Source of the DNA: Pinisolibacter aquiterrae
GTDB lineage: Bacteria; Pseudomonadota; Alphaproteobacteria; Rhizobiales; Ancalomicrobiaceae
Reading direction: 5' to 3'
Length of the DNA: 64,000 nt
Assembly: GCF_019160155.1 (NCBI RefSeq)
Contig: NZ_JAFNIH010000030.1
Span: forward strand, 124,001-188,000
Below the pieces are notes generated by a model. That model saw only the letters and a program-made list of their open reading frames with translations, had not been told where the DNA came from and searched no databases. Shown in pieces: positions 7,693 to 16,489 of the stretch. Each line of letters opens with the position of its first letter. Position 1 is the first letter of the stretch. The translations under genes and the position numbers were made by a program.

Positions 7693-10071
7693 TCACGGGT
7701 GCGCCTCTCGCCACCCCCTTTCCGCCCAGGGTTCGGGGCTCTTCGCGGGTGACGGGACGACGGGCGCCGCGACCGGCGGACGCTCGACGAAGATCGCCTC
7801 GACCCCGGCGGCGCGCGCCGCCGCGAGCCCGGCCGCGCCGCGCACCATCAGCGCGGTCGCCCAGGCGTCGGCCTCGGCGCAGCCGGCGGCCAGCGTCGTG
7901 ACCGAGGCCGGCCCGCCGACGACCGGGGCGCCGGTCACCGGATCGAGCGTGTGGCCGCCGTCGGCGCCGAAGCGGCGGTAGTCGCCGGAGGTCGCGATCG
8001 CGCGGTCGACCAGATCGATCCGTCCGAGCGTCGTGCGCAACCCGGTCGCCGGCGCCTCGAGGCCGATCGACCAGGGGCGCCCGTCCGGCCGGGCCGCGCC
8101 GGCGACGAGTTCGCCGTCGAGGGAGACGAGATGCGAGGGGAAGCCCGCCGCCGCCACGAGACGAGAGAGCGCGTCGGCGGCGTAGCCCTTGCCGATGCCG
8201 GCGAGGTCGAGATGAAGCGCCGCGCGCTTGACGAGGGTGCGGCCGGCGAGATCGAGCTCGATCGCCTCGTGGGCCGGAACCCGGCGCGCGCGCGGTTCGA
8301 TCACCGAGGCCCAGCCCGCGCCGAAGCCCCGCGCCGCCACCTCCGCCGCCAGACCGAGATCGAAGGCCCCGCCCGAACGCCGGCCGACGTCGAGCCCGAT
8401 CGCGAGGATCCGCGCCAGATCCGCCGAGACCGGCACGCGCTGCCCGAGCGGGACGGCGTCGAGGCGCGGCACCTCGCCGTCGGGACGAAACCGGGAGAAG
8501 GCCGCCTCGAGGTCCTCGATCCGCGCGGCGATCGCGGCGGCGAGCGGGTCGAGATCGCTGGCCTCGGGCGCATGGAGCACGACCGACCAACGCGACCCCA
8601 TCGCCGGACCGGAGAGGACGCGGCGTTCGAGCGGACGGAGCGGGGTCGGCCGCGCGAGCCCCCCGGCTCCCGCGTCGCGGCGCGCGTCGTCGTGACCGAG
8701 AAGGGCGAGGACGGCGTCGGTCCAGGCGGCGAAATCCGCCTCCGAGCGGCGATGGATGCGCCGGAGCGGCAGCCGCCGAGCCGCGCCGCGCGCGGCGAGC
8801 GCCGCATCGACGTCTTCCGCGTAACCGCAGAACCTCCTCGCGCCCCGCTCGCCGAACCCGACCACGGCGAAGGGCGGCACGGCGGCGAGATCCGGCAGGC
8901 GGGCGAGGAAACGGTCGGCCGACCCCGGCGCGACGCCGTCGCCATGTGTCGCGGTCAGGATCAGCAGGCACCGGGCGCGCGGATAGGCACCGGCGACGTC
9001 GTTCATCGCGGCGACGTGGACGGCGTGACCATGGCGCTCGAGGATCGCGACCAGCCGGTCCGCGAAGACACGGGTGGTGCCGCCTTCGCTGCCGACGAGG
9101 ACGATGGTGTCGGAGCTCTCGGCGGCGCGGCCGCCGGCGAAGCGGCGGCGGGCGCGGCGGGCGGCGAGAATGAGGGCGAGCCCCGAGAACGCCGCGACCG
9201 GCACCAGCGCGGCGGCGAGGCCGAGCCCGGCGGCGAGCGGCGCGGCGATCCGGCCGCCGTGGAGGCCGGCGAGCGCCGCAACCAGACGGTGCGCCCGGGG
9301 GCGATCGTGGAGCGTCGCCGGCAGGCCGGTGACCGGGTCGACATGGGCGAAGGCTCCGACCGTCGTCAAGCGATAGGTGTCCTCCGGGTCGTCGCGGCGC
9401 GGCAGCACCAGATCCTCGAGATCGGCGACCAGCACCGCCTTCAGCGCCGCGACCTCGCCGAAGGGAAGGCGCCGGCCCCCGGCGAGCGATTCCGGGAAAG
9501 GCGCGGCGATGCCGTGGACGTCGAGCGGACGGAAGGCGGCGACGGCGAGGCCGAGGCCGGTCGTCGCCAGGAAGACGAAGGGAACGACGAGCCCGAGGCC
9601 GAGACCGCGATGGAGCCGGCCGGCGAGCGTGGTCGCATGTTCCGGTCGCATCGCCGCGCCGAGCCCGCCCACGACGCCGATCAGCCCGAGCAGCGTGGCG
9701 AGCGCGAGCACGATGCGTCCGCCGTCGCCGGCGGCGAGCGTGCGGTGGATCTCGGTGGCGAGGCGGACGATCTCGCTCGGCGCGGGGGCGGGCGTGACCG
9801 CGAAGGTGGTGGGATCGACGACGACGCGCCGGCGCGGCTCTGAGAAGCGCGCGAGAATGGTTCCCCCGGCATCGACCGACACCTCGGCGAGGGTGCCGTG
9901 ACGCTCGAGACCGGCGGCGAGTTCGGCGACCGTCATGCCGGGGGGAGGGGGCGGCGGCCGGAGCCGCGCGTCGGAGACGGCGTCGACGGCGAGCACCATC
10001 CCGGTCAGAGCCAGGACCACCCAGAGGAGGCCGATCGCCAGACCGAGCCGAAGGTGGAGGGTGCGCAACAT
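7693..10071 (-). CDS. PepSY-TM / flavodoxin / ApbE triple-domain fusion
   Basis: The 792-aa protein joins three modules. Residues 1-305 are a PepSY-type membrane protein with four hydrophobic helices (about 9-29, 119-139, 156-178, 284-304). Residues 320-460 are a flavodoxin domain, with the FMN phosphate loop SEGGTT and the TATHGDGV loop. Residues 486-765 are an ApbE FAD:protein FMN transferase, recognised by PAMGSRWS, DLAGIGKGYAAD and IATSGDYRRF. Known relatives of the PepSY-flavodoxin part pass electrons across the membrane, and ApbE attaches FMN covalently to Ser/Thr of exported proteins. The gene starts 19 bp after the DUF2271 gene, whose product carries a matching target motif. Having writer and electron carrier in one chain is unusual. 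The exact topology, including on which side ApbE lies, is not settled by the sequence. Confidence 0.85.
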   Translation of the reverse strand: MLRTLHLRLGLAIGLLWVVLALTGMVLAVDAVSDARLRPPPPPPGMTVAELAAGLERHGTLAEVSVDAGGTILARFSEPRRRVVVDPTTFAVTPAPAPSEIVRLATEIHRTLAAGDGGRIVLALATLLGLIGVVGGLGAAMRPEHATTLAGRLHRGLGLGLVVPFVFLATTGLGLAVAAFRPLDVHGIAAPFPESLAGGRRLPFGEVAALKAVLVADLEDLVLPRRDDPEDTYRLTTVGAFAHVDPVTGLPATLHDRPRAHRLVAALAGLHGGRIAAPLAAGLGLAAALVPVAAFSGLALILAARRARRRFAGGRAAESSDTIVLVGSEGGTTRVFADRLVAILERHGHAVHVAAMNDVAGAYPRARCLLILTATHGDGVAPGSADRFLARLPDLAAVPPFAVVGFGERGARRFCGYAEDVDAALAARGAARRLPLRRIHRRSEADFAAWTDAVLALLGHDDARRDAGAGGLARPTPLRPLERRVLSGPAMGSRWSVVLHAPEASDLDPLAAAIAARIEDLEAAFSRFRPDGEVPRLDAVPLGQRVPVSADLARILAIGLDVGRRSGGAFDLGLAAEVAARGFGAGWASVIEPRARRVPAHEAIELDLAGRTLVKRAALHLDLAGIGKGYAADALSRLVAAAGFPSHLVSLDGELVAGAARPDGRPWSIGLEAPATGLRTTLGRIDLVDRAIATSGDYRRFGADGGHTLDPVTGAPVVGGPASVTTLAAGCAEADAWATALMVRGAAGLAAARAAGVEAIFVERPPVAAPVVPSPAKSPEPWAERGWREAHP

Positions 10072-10090
10072 CGTCGAAACTCCGGTCGCC

Positions 10091-10591
10091 TCACAGTTCG
10101 AAACGGAAACGAGCGACGAGCCCGCGTCCGGTCGCATCGCGACCGGCGGCGTCCCGCTCGAGCGGAAGAACGATTTCGGACGGCTCGTCGGCGATGTTCT
10201 CCGCCGCCGTGTCGACCCGGAGCTGGAGCCCGGCGTCGATCAGCGCGTCGGCGACTTCGACGGTGACGTCGAACCCGCGCCCGGAGCCGACCGAGGCGCC
10301 GGTGATGCCGTCGAGCGGCGTGCTCTGCGGGCCGGCGCCGCGCATCCAGTGGGCGAGGTGCGGGTAGAACTGCACCTTGTCGCCGAAGACCTGGATCGTC
10401 GCCCGGTAGTGCCCGCGCGCGTCGGTGACATAGACGGCGAGATAGGCGGCATTGCCCGAATAGCGCTCCATCGTTCCCTTCAGGCGCAGACGCGCGGCCT
10501 CGGCCGGCGCGGTGGGCACGAGCCCGAGCGCTAGGCAGAGGAGGGCGGTCGAGGCGAGCGTGGACGGACGGAGGGCGTGGGGCTCGCTCAT
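10091..10591 (-). CDS. DUF2271 periplasmic protein, predicted flavinylated
   Basis: This 166-aa protein has a signal peptide (hydrophobic residues 12-30, cleavage near AEA) and a DUF2271-like domain (YLAVYVTDARGHYRATIQVFG, then LAHWMRG). Residues 94-100 read D-G-I-T-G-A-S, which matches the D-x-x-S/T-G-A-T/S acceptor consensus of ApbE flavin transferases such as that in NqrC, so Ser100 is the expected site of covalent FMN. It overlaps the mobB stop by four bases (ATGA) and precedes the ApbE-containing fusion gene by 19 bp. The likely role is an extracytoplasmic one-subunit flavin electron carrier. Flavinylation is inferred from motif and neighbour. Confidence 0.8.
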   Translation of the reverse strand: MSEPHALRPSTLASTALLCLALGLVPTAPAEAARLRLKGTMERYSGNAAYLAVYVTDARGHYRATIQVFGDKVQFYPHLAHWMRGAGPQSTPLDGITGASVGSGRGFDVTVEVADALIDAGLQLRVDTAAENIADEPSEIVLPLERDAAGRDATGRGLVARFRFEL

Positions 10592-11130
10592 GGCGCGCCA
10601 CCCACGGCGAGCGCGAGCGCCTGCAGATCGTGGCGGCGCCGGACGCCCCGGGCGGCGATGAAGTCGGCGATCGCCTCGACGTCGTCGAGATCGAGCACCG
10701 GCACGGTGACGTCGGGAAGCGCCGCGTCGCTCGCCACCGCGACGATGTCGGAGCCCGGCCGCCACAGGAGATCCTTGCCGGTCGAGGGGCGGAAGACCTC
10801 GATCTTGGGATGGGAATGGGCGCGGAACCCTTCGATCAGCAGGAGATCGACCGGCCGCATCCGCGCCACCAGCGCGTCGACGTCGGGTTCGCGCTCGTCG
10901 CGCTGTTCGGCGAGCAGCGCCCAGCGCTCGCCCGAGACGACCATGACCTCGGCCGCCCCCGCCTCGCGATGGCGCCAGCTGTCCTTGCCCGGCCGGTCCA
11001 TGTCGAAGTGATGGTGCGAGTGCTTCATGGTGGAGACGGTGAAGCGGCGGTCGAGAAGCGCCGGCAGCAGCTTCTCGATCAGGGTCGTCTTGCCCGACCC
11101 GGATCGGCCGACGAGACCGAAGACGCGCAT
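10588..11130 (-). CDS. mobB: Molybdopterin-guanine dinucleotide biosynthesis adapter MobB
   Basis: The 180-aa protein is a P-loop GTPase-like protein with [10 protein letters not shown] at residues 8-17, the MobB-typical TMKHSHHHFDMDRPGKDSWRHREAGA stretch (partial quote: KHSHHHFD) and LLLIEGFRAHSHPKIEVFR. MobB assists in attaching GMP to molybdopterin to make the MGD cofactor required by both reductases in this island. GGAGGACTT precedes the ATG. It is the first gene of a four-gene unit that ends with the second reductase, separated from torA by a hairpin. Confidence 0.92.
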   Translation of the reverse strand: MRVFGLVGRSGSGKTTLIEKLLPALLDRRFTVSTMKHSHHHFDMDRPGKDSWRHREAGAAEVMVVSGERWALLAEQRDEREPDVDALVARMRPVDLLLIEGFRAHSHPKIEVFRPSTGKDLLWRPGSDIVAVASDAALPDVTVPVLDLDDVEAIADFIAARGVRRRHDLQALALAVGGAP

Positions 11131-11154
11131 GGGGAAGTCCTCCGAGGGAAGGGG

Positions 11155-11179
11155 CCGGGAGCGGGGACACCGCTCCCGG
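11155..11179. terminator. Hairpin between torA and mobB
   Basis: A perfect 10-bp stem (CCGGGAGCGG / CCGCTCCCGG) with a GGACA loop follows the torA stop codon and precedes mobB. It probably ends or attenuates torCDA transcription; some read-through into mobB is plausible because no other strong promoter is obvious. Confidence 0.65.
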
Positions 11180-11188
11180 CGGTCGGCG

Positions 11189-13645
11189 TCAGGCGTTCTT
11201 CGGCGTGTCGAAGACGGCGACCTTCGGCGGCTCGCCCTTGAACAACTCGACGTCGGCCATGCAGGTGTGGGCCGAGGTGCCCTGCGCCAGACGCGAGGTC
11301 GGGATGTCCGGCGTCAGCACGTTGACGTCGCCGTAGCGGCACAGCGCGTTCGGCTCGTTGGCGACGATCGGGTCGTACCAACCGCCTTCCTGGAGCTGGA
11401 TCACGCCCGGCCGGATGTCGTCGGTGACGACGGCGCCGGCGAGACACTGGCCGCGATCGTTGAAGACGCGCACCACGTCCCCGTTCTTGATGCCGCGCCG
11501 GGCGGCGTCCTCGGTGTTGATGGTGCAGGGCTCGCGTCCGGCGACGGCGTAGAGCGCCCGGACCTTGGTGCCGTTCAACTGCGAGTGCAGCCGGTAGTTC
11601 GGGTGGCTGGAGTCGACGTGGAGCGGATACTTCTTGTCCTTGGCGCCGAGCCATTCCATCGGCTCGAGCCAGGTCGCGTGCGGCGGGCAGTCGTCGTAGC
11701 CGTATTTCTCGATCGTCTTGGAGAAGATCTCGATCTTGCCCGAGGGGGTCGGCAGCGGGTTGAGCAGCGGATCCTCGCGGAACTTGTCGTATTTGGTGCG
11801 GCGCAGGTTCTTCTCGGGAATGGCGAATTCGACGATGCCGGCCTTCCAGAACGCGTCGAATTCCGGCATCGGGATCTTCTTGGCCTGAGCCTGGGCGAGG
11901 GCGGCGGCATAGACCTCGCGGATCCGATCCATCTCCGACTTGCCCTCGGAGAACGCCGGCTCGAGGTCGAGCTTCTCGGCGAGCGCCTGGAAGATCGCGT
12001 AGTCGGACTTCGCCTCCCACAGCGGCTCGATCACCTTGCGCAGCGCGAAGAAGGCCTTGCGGGTGACGACGCCGAGCCCCTCGATGTCGTCGCGCTCGAT
12101 GCCGGTCGCCGCCGGCAGGACGATGTCGGCGAAGCGGGCCGAGGCGGTCCACTGGAAGTCCTGGACGACGATCGTCTCGAACTTCTTCCAGGCCGCGACC
12201 TGACGGTTGCGATCCTGATGGTGGTGCAACGGGTTGCCGCCGACCCAATAGGTCATCTTGACCTCCGGATAGATGAACGTCTTGCCGTTGTGCTCGTAGC
12301 TCTTGCCGGGATTGTTCAGCATGTCGACGATGCGGGCGACCGGGATCACCTGGGTGCCCTTCTCCGCCGGCCAGGGCATGTTCTCCTTGCGCTTGCCGGT
12401 CTGCATGGTGGTCGACAGCGCCGGGCTGAGCGCCTGGGGAATGCCGGCATTGTCGAGGTGATAGCGCTGGGTGAAGCCGCCGCCGGGCAGGCCGATCTGG
12501 CCGATCATCGCCGCCAGCGTGACGAAGACCCACGGGAATTGCTCGCCGTGCTGCTGGCGCTGCGGCGTCCAGCCGGAGACGAGCAGGGTGCGGCCCTTGA
12601 CGAAGCGCCGGGCGAGATCGCGGATCGTGTCGGCCGGGATCTCGGACTTCTCCGCCGCCCATTCCGGGGTCTTGGGCGTGCCGTCGGTCTTGCCGGTGAC
12701 GTAGTCGAAGAAGACCTCCCAGCCGGTGGTGTAGTCGGCGAGGAACTTCTTGTCGGCGAGGTTTTCGCTGATCAGCACATGGGCGATGCCGAGCGCCAGC
12801 GCCACGTCGGAATGCGGACGCACCGGCAGCCATTCGCCGTCGAGGATCTTGCAGCCCTCGGTCTTCAGCGGATCGATGAAGATCGACTTCTTGCCCGCCT
12901 TCTTCATCGCGTCGAAGAAGCCGTATTCGCCGTGATCCGGAACGTTGGTCGAGATGTGGTTGTCCTTGAGCGGGTCGGAGGCCCAGAAGACGATGAGATC
13001 GGTGTTCTCGAGCACCGTCTGATGCGAGGTCTGCGGTCCCTCGGCGTCGATCTGGCCGAGCACGTAGGGCATGATCGCCTCGATCGCGGCCTTGGAATAG
13101 TTCGACGACGAATTGACCGAGCCGCCCATCATGTTCATCAGCCGGCGCAGGGCGGTCTGCGAATTGAACAGGCGACCGAAGTGGCCCCAGCCGTAGGAGC
13201 CGGTGTAGATCGACCACGGGCCGATGGCGGCGCAGCGCTTGATCTCGCCGGCGACGAGCTCCAGCGCCTTGTCCCAGGAGACGCGGACGAAGTCGTCACG
13301 GCCACGGGTCTCCGGATCGGCGCCGGGACCCTTCTCGAGCCAGGCGCGACGGACCATCGGATAACGGACGCGCGAGGCCGAATAGGCGAGATCGACCGCG
13401 CCCTCGATGGTCGGAATGGGATGGGGGTCTCCCTCCCACGGCCGGACGCCGACGACGCGGCCGTCCTGAACCTTCGCCCAGAAGGCGCCGAAGTTGGAAC
13501 AGCTCAGGATCTCGCCGTCCGGCGCGGCGGCGGAGGCCCGGCCGGCGCCGAAGACGAGCGGCGACAGCACCTGCGAGGCGGCGAGCGAGCTCGCGGCGGC
13601 GAGGAAACGGCGGCGGGAGAGGGCGGGAGAGGCGAGGGTGGACAT
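11189..13645 (-). CDS. torA: Trimethylamine N-oxide / DMSO reductase, Tat-exported
   Basis: The 818-aa periplasmic molybdoenzyme reduces TMAO, DMSO or similar compounds as a terminal electron acceptor. It has a canonical twin-arginine signal (SRRRFLAAA at residues 10-18), the substrate funnel motif YGWGHFGRL, and the Mo-ligand Ser in NYSKAA (about residue 184). The start chosen (13643-13645) follows AAGGA; a longer in-frame extension upstream does not resemble the family. The gene follows torC and torD on the same strand, the canonical respiratory operon with reversed D/A order relative to E. coli torCAD. TMAO versus DMSO preference cannot be read from sequence with confidence. Confidence 0.93.
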   Translation of the reverse strand: MSTLASPALSRRRFLAAASSLAASQVLSPLVFGAGRASAAAPDGEILSCSNFGAFWAKVQDGRVVGVRPWEGDPHPIPTIEGAVDLAYSASRVRYPMVRRAWLEKGPGADPETRGRDDFVRVSWDKALELVAGEIKRCAAIGPWSIYTGSYGWGHFGRLFNSQTALRRLMNMMGGSVNSSSNYSKAAIEAIMPYVLGQIDAEGPQTSHQTVLENTDLIVFWASDPLKDNHISTNVPDHGEYGFFDAMKKAGKKSIFIDPLKTEGCKILDGEWLPVRPHSDVALALGIAHVLISENLADKKFLADYTTGWEVFFDYVTGKTDGTPKTPEWAAEKSEIPADTIRDLARRFVKGRTLLVSGWTPQRQQHGEQFPWVFVTLAAMIGQIGLPGGGFTQRYHLDNAGIPQALSPALSTTMQTGKRKENMPWPAEKGTQVIPVARIVDMLNNPGKSYEHNGKTFIYPEVKMTYWVGGNPLHHHQDRNRQVAAWKKFETIVVQDFQWTASARFADIVLPAATGIERDDIEGLGVVTRKAFFALRKVIEPLWEAKSDYAIFQALAEKLDLEPAFSEGKSEMDRIREVYAAALAQAQAKKIPMPEFDAFWKAGIVEFAIPEKNLRRTKYDKFREDPLLNPLPTPSGKIEIFSKTIEKYGYDDCPPHATWLEPMEWLGAKDKKYPLHVDSSHPNYRLHSQLNGTKVRALYAVAGREPCTINTEDAARRGIKNGDVVRVFNDRGQCLAGAVVTDDIRPGVIQLQEGGWYDPIVANEPNALCRYGDVNVLTPDIPTSRLAQGTSAHTCMADVELFKGEPPKVAVFDTPKNA

Positions 13646-13750
13646 CGTGGAGTCCTTCGGGTGTGACGCGCGACGGCGCGGAGCGGAAGAGGAGGCGGCC
13701 GGGACGGAGACCGGGAGCGGCGGCCCCGAGGACGGGGCGGCCACGCGGGC

Positions 13751-14386
13751 TCAGGCGGCGGACGCGATATCGGAGGTGCCGGCCTCGAGGAGGCGCACCA
13801 GGATGCGGGCGAGGGCGGCGTAGAAGCCGGTCCCGTCGTGTTCGCCGAGCGCTTCGGCGAAGCTCGGGGTCCATTCGACGAGCCGGCGATGGAGCGACGC
13901 CGTCGCCGCGTGTTCGTCGACGTCGACGAGGCTGGTCTCGAGACGGATGAACTGTTCGAGCAGCGACAGCTCGACGGAGAGATGATCGAGCGGCTCGGCG
14001 AAGCCGGCCGCCGGCACCAGGTCGTGGGCGCGCAGCAGGTCGCGCATCTGTCCGGCGGGCTCCTGGAAGAGCCGGCCGTCGCCGCGATGGGCGGACTCGA
14101 TCGGCTGCGTCGTCGAGACCGGACCGAGGCCGAGGAAGAGCCGGCAGAAGGCGGCGTTGAGACGTGAGGTGGCGGCGTCGACGTCGCCCGCCGCCCGCGC
14201 CGCCGCCAGAGCGCCGCGCAGGTCGATCGCATGACGCGGGTCGCGGGCGAGTGTCTGCAGGGCGTCGAAACGGCCGTTCTCGATCAGCGCCACGACTTCG
14301 TCTCGCTCGAGGGGCGCGCCGAAGAGGCGGGCGAGCTCGCCGCAGCAATCGGCGAAGGTGGTGGGATCCATGGGTGCGGGTTTCAT
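13751..14386 (-). CDS. torD: TorD-family molybdoenzyme chaperone
   Basis: This 211-aa protein is an all-helical TorD/DmsD-type chaperone that binds the Tat signal and apo form of the reductase before cofactor insertion. The family is recognised by the N-terminal LARLFGAPL, the FCRLFLGLGP segment near residue 85 (relative of the Y-x-x-L-F-x-G-P motif) and LDHLSVELSLLEQF near residue 139. The ATG at 14386 is preceded by AGGAA with eight-base spacing. It sits between torC and torA, 105 bp before torA. Confidence 0.92.
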   Translation of the reverse strand: MKPAPMDPTTFADCCGELARLFGAPLERDEVVALIENGRFDALQTLARDPRHAIDLRGALAAARAAGDVDAATSRLNAAFCRLFLGLGPVSTTQPIESAHRGDGRLFQEPAGQMRDLLRAHDLVPAAGFAEPLDHLSVELSLLEQFIRLETSLVDVDEHAATASLHRRLVEWTPSFAEALGEHDGTGFYAALARILVRLLEAGTSDIASAA

Positions 14387-14408
14387 CGGTTCGGTTCCTG
14401 AAGAGGGG

Positions 14409-14450
14409 CCCCGGCACGGGACGAGGAGAGGGGCGAAGCCCGTGCCGGGG
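14409..14450. terminator. Hairpin between torC and torD
   Basis: A 12-bp perfect inverted repeat (CCCCGGCACGGG / CCCGTGCCGGGG) with an 18-base loop lies just after the torC stop. It may stabilise the torC transcript or partly terminate, lowering torDA expression relative to torC. There is no T tract. Confidence 0.55.
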
Positions 14451-14461
14451 AGACGGAGCGG

Positions 14462-15631
14462 TCAGTGACCGCCCGCGACGTCCTGGGCGTGGTTCTGGAG
14501 GTAGGCCTGGAGGAAGCGGACCTCGTCTTCCTCGAGGGCGGTGTTCGCCTTCATGTCGTTGACGATGCCGACCCACTGGTTCGCCGGGTAATGGCCGGGA
14601 GGCGAGGGCGAATGGCAGGCGCCGCAGGCGGAGTCGAACATCTCCTCGCCGTAGGCCCACAGCGCCTTCTGGTCGCCGGTGAGGTTCGCCTTGGGCATCC
14701 AGAGGACGATCGAGGCTTCCTTCCAATCGAGGTCGGTGTCGTCGTCGTGACGGGTCGACTTGACCGTCGCGGTCTCGGCGAGGCCCGCGGAGACGGCCGC
14801 CAGCATGATCCGCTTGCCCGGCAGGGCGACGAAGAGACGCTCGGCGCCGGCCTGCTGCCAGCCGTCGATGCGCACCTCGGCGACGTCGCCGGAGGTCTTC
14901 AGCACGGTGACCGGCGCGGCGGGCAGAATGCGACCCTCGCCGGCGCCGCCGGCGGCCGCCTTCTCGGCGTCGGCCCAGGCGGGCGAGGTCACGAGCACCC
15001 AGCTCTTTTCGGCCTTGCCGCCGTCCTTGACCGCTCCCGCCTTCAGATCCCTCATCATGGAGCGGAAGCCGCCGGACATGTCCGGGAGCTTGTGGGCGAT
15101 GCCCTTGTGGCAATCGATGCAGGTGCCGCCGTCCTTGTAGGCCTTCTGCATCTGCTGCGAGGCCTTGGGCCGCTGATGGGCGAAGTCCATCGCCGCGAAG
15201 GAATGGCAGTTGCGGCACTCGCGGCTGTCGGAGGCCTTCATCCGCGCCCATTCGTGCTTGGCGAGCTCGAGGCGGTGTTCCTCGAACTTCTCGGGCGTGT
15301 CGATGTAGCCGGTGACCTTGCCCCACAGTTCCTTCGAAGCCTGGACCTTGCGGACGATCTTGTGCGTCCAGTCCTTCGGAACGTGGCAGTCCGAGCAGAT
15401 CGCGCGAACACCCGCCGGATTGGAGTAGTGAATGGTCTTCTTGTATTCCTCGAAGACCGTGTTCCGCATCTCGTGGCAAGAGATGCAGAATTCGAGACTG
15501 TTGGTCGCCTCCATGGCGGTGTTGAAGCCGCCCCATCCAATCACGCCGATGGCGATACCGGCAAAACCTGCAACGCCGAGCGCCACGGGCTTCTTCATGA
15601 ATTGGACGACCGCTGTGAGAAGATTTGCCAT
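14462..15631 (-). CDS. torC: Pentaheme c-type cytochrome TorC
   Basis: The 389-aa membrane-anchored cytochrome oxidises quinol and passes electrons to the periplasmic reductase. There is one N-terminal membrane helix (about residues 15-35) and five CxxCH heme sites: CISCH, CSDCH, CRNCH, CIDCH in the NapC/NirT-like part and CGACH in the C-terminal monoheme domain that marks TorC. The ATG at 15631 is preferred over a TTG six bases upstream because GGGG lies at proper spacing. It heads the torCDA operon and diverges from torR across 129 bp holding candidate Tor boxes. Confidence 0.93.
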   Translation of the reverse strand: MANLLTAVVQFMKKPVALGVAGFAGIAIGVIGWGGFNTAMEATNSLEFCISCHEMRNTVFEEYKKTIHYSNPAGVRAICSDCHVPKDWTHKIVRKVQASKELWGKVTGYIDTPEKFEEHRLELAKHEWARMKASDSRECRNCHSFAAMDFAHQRPKASQQMQKAYKDGGTCIDCHKGIAHKLPDMSGGFRSMMRDLKAGAVKDGGKAEKSWVLVTSPAWADAEKAAAGGAGEGRILPAAPVTVLKTSGDVAEVRIDGWQQAGAERLFVALPGKRIMLAAVSAGLAETATVKSTRHDDDTDLDWKEASIVLWMPKANLTGDQKALWAYGEEMFDSACGACHSPSPPGHYPANQWVGIVNDMKANTALEEDEVRFLQAYLQNHAQDVAGGH

Positions 15632-15693
15632 TTGCAACCCCGGCAGGAAGGAAATCTGTTGCGCTGCGTATTGCCGGGAAGATGGCGCCGTGC

Positions 15694-15743
15694 TGTAAAC
15701 TCCGTTTCGCCGAACCGTGAACGGCTCGAACTCAATTGTGAAT
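15694..15743. promoter_or_regulatory. Three phased direct repeats, candidate TorR boxes
   Basis: In the torC-torR gap the plus strand shows TGTAAAC (15694), CGTGAAC (15716) and TGTGAAT (15737), spaced 22 and 21 bp, i.e. two helical turns each. The shared core is the reverse complement of GTTCA, which is also the core of the E. coli Tor box. The array lies about 63-112 bp upstream of the torC start, suited to activation by phosphorylated TorR and possible autoregulation. Confidence 0.5.
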
Positions 15744-15760
15744 GAAACGAGAATGGACCG

Positions 15761-16489
15761 ATGCGAGCCGAACAGGCCCCGCGACCCGACGAACTGGTGA
15801 TCGCGATCGTCGACGACGAACCGCTGATCCAGGCGACGCTCGTGAGTTATTTCGAGAACGCCGGCTTTCAGGTCCGTGCCGCCGATACGGCGGACGGCCT
15901 GCGGCGTCTGATGGCGCGCGAGAAGATCGACTTCGTGTTGCTCGACATCCGCCTACCCGACGGCGACGGCCTCTCCCTGATGCGCGACATCCGCGCCGAG
16001 AGCGACGTGCCGGTGATCCTGGTCACCGGCCGGACCGAGGAGGCCGATCGGATCATCGGCCTCGAGCTGGGGGCGGACGACTACGTCACCAAGCCGTTCT
16101 CGCCACGCGAGGTTCTGGCGCGGGTCAACACCGTGCTGCGGCGCACCCGCATGTCGCGCGACGAGGGCGCGGGCCGGCGCCTGCGCCGTTTCGCCGGCTG
16201 GTGCCTGGATCTCGACGAACATCGCCTGACCTCGCCCACCGGCGAGCCGGTGCGCCTGACGGCGGCGGAGTTCGAACTCCTCGCCGCCCTCGTCCGTCAT
16301 CCCGGCCGGATCCTGAGCCGCAACGATCTCCTCGACGTGATGAGCAGCCGCGAGTGGGATCCGAACGATCGCACCGTCGACGTGCTGGTCGGCCGTCTGC
16401 GCCGCAAGATCGAGGTCGATCCAGGGCGGCCGCAGATGATCGTCACCGAATACGGCCTCGGTTACGTCTTCGCCGAGAAGGTTGCCTGA
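15761..16489 (+). CDS. torR: Response regulator TorR, OmpR/PhoB type
   Basis: The 242-aa protein has a receiver domain (acidic pocket VDDE, phospho-acceptor Asp62 in [11 protein letters not shown], conserved Lys in DDYVTKPF) and a winged-helix DNA-binding domain in the C-terminal half ([37 protein letters not shown]). Position next to torC and opposite a hybrid kinase identifies it as the TorR/DorR-type activator of the reductase operon. The 3' end overlaps torS by 28 bp in convergent orientation. Confidence 0.9.
   Translation: MRAEQAPRPDELVIAIVDDEPLIQATLVSYFENAGFQVRAADTADGLRRLMAREKIDFVLLDIRLPDGDGLSLMRDIRAESDVPVILVTGRTEEADRIIGLELGADDYVTKPFSPREVLARVNTVLRRTRMSRDEGAGRRLRRFAGWCLDLDEHRLTSPTGEPVRLTAAEFELLAALVRHPGRILSRNDLLDVMSSREWDPNDRTVDVLVGRLRRKIEVDPGRPQMIVTEYGLGYVFAEKVA

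Noticed and set aside
5180-8971. A 1263-aa open frame appearing to fuse a low-complexity Arg-rich region to the TorA-like reductase
   Set aside because: The N-terminal 470 codons are the antisense-frame shadow of the PepSY-flavodoxin-ApbE gene. A proper start with AAAGGAA exists at 7555.
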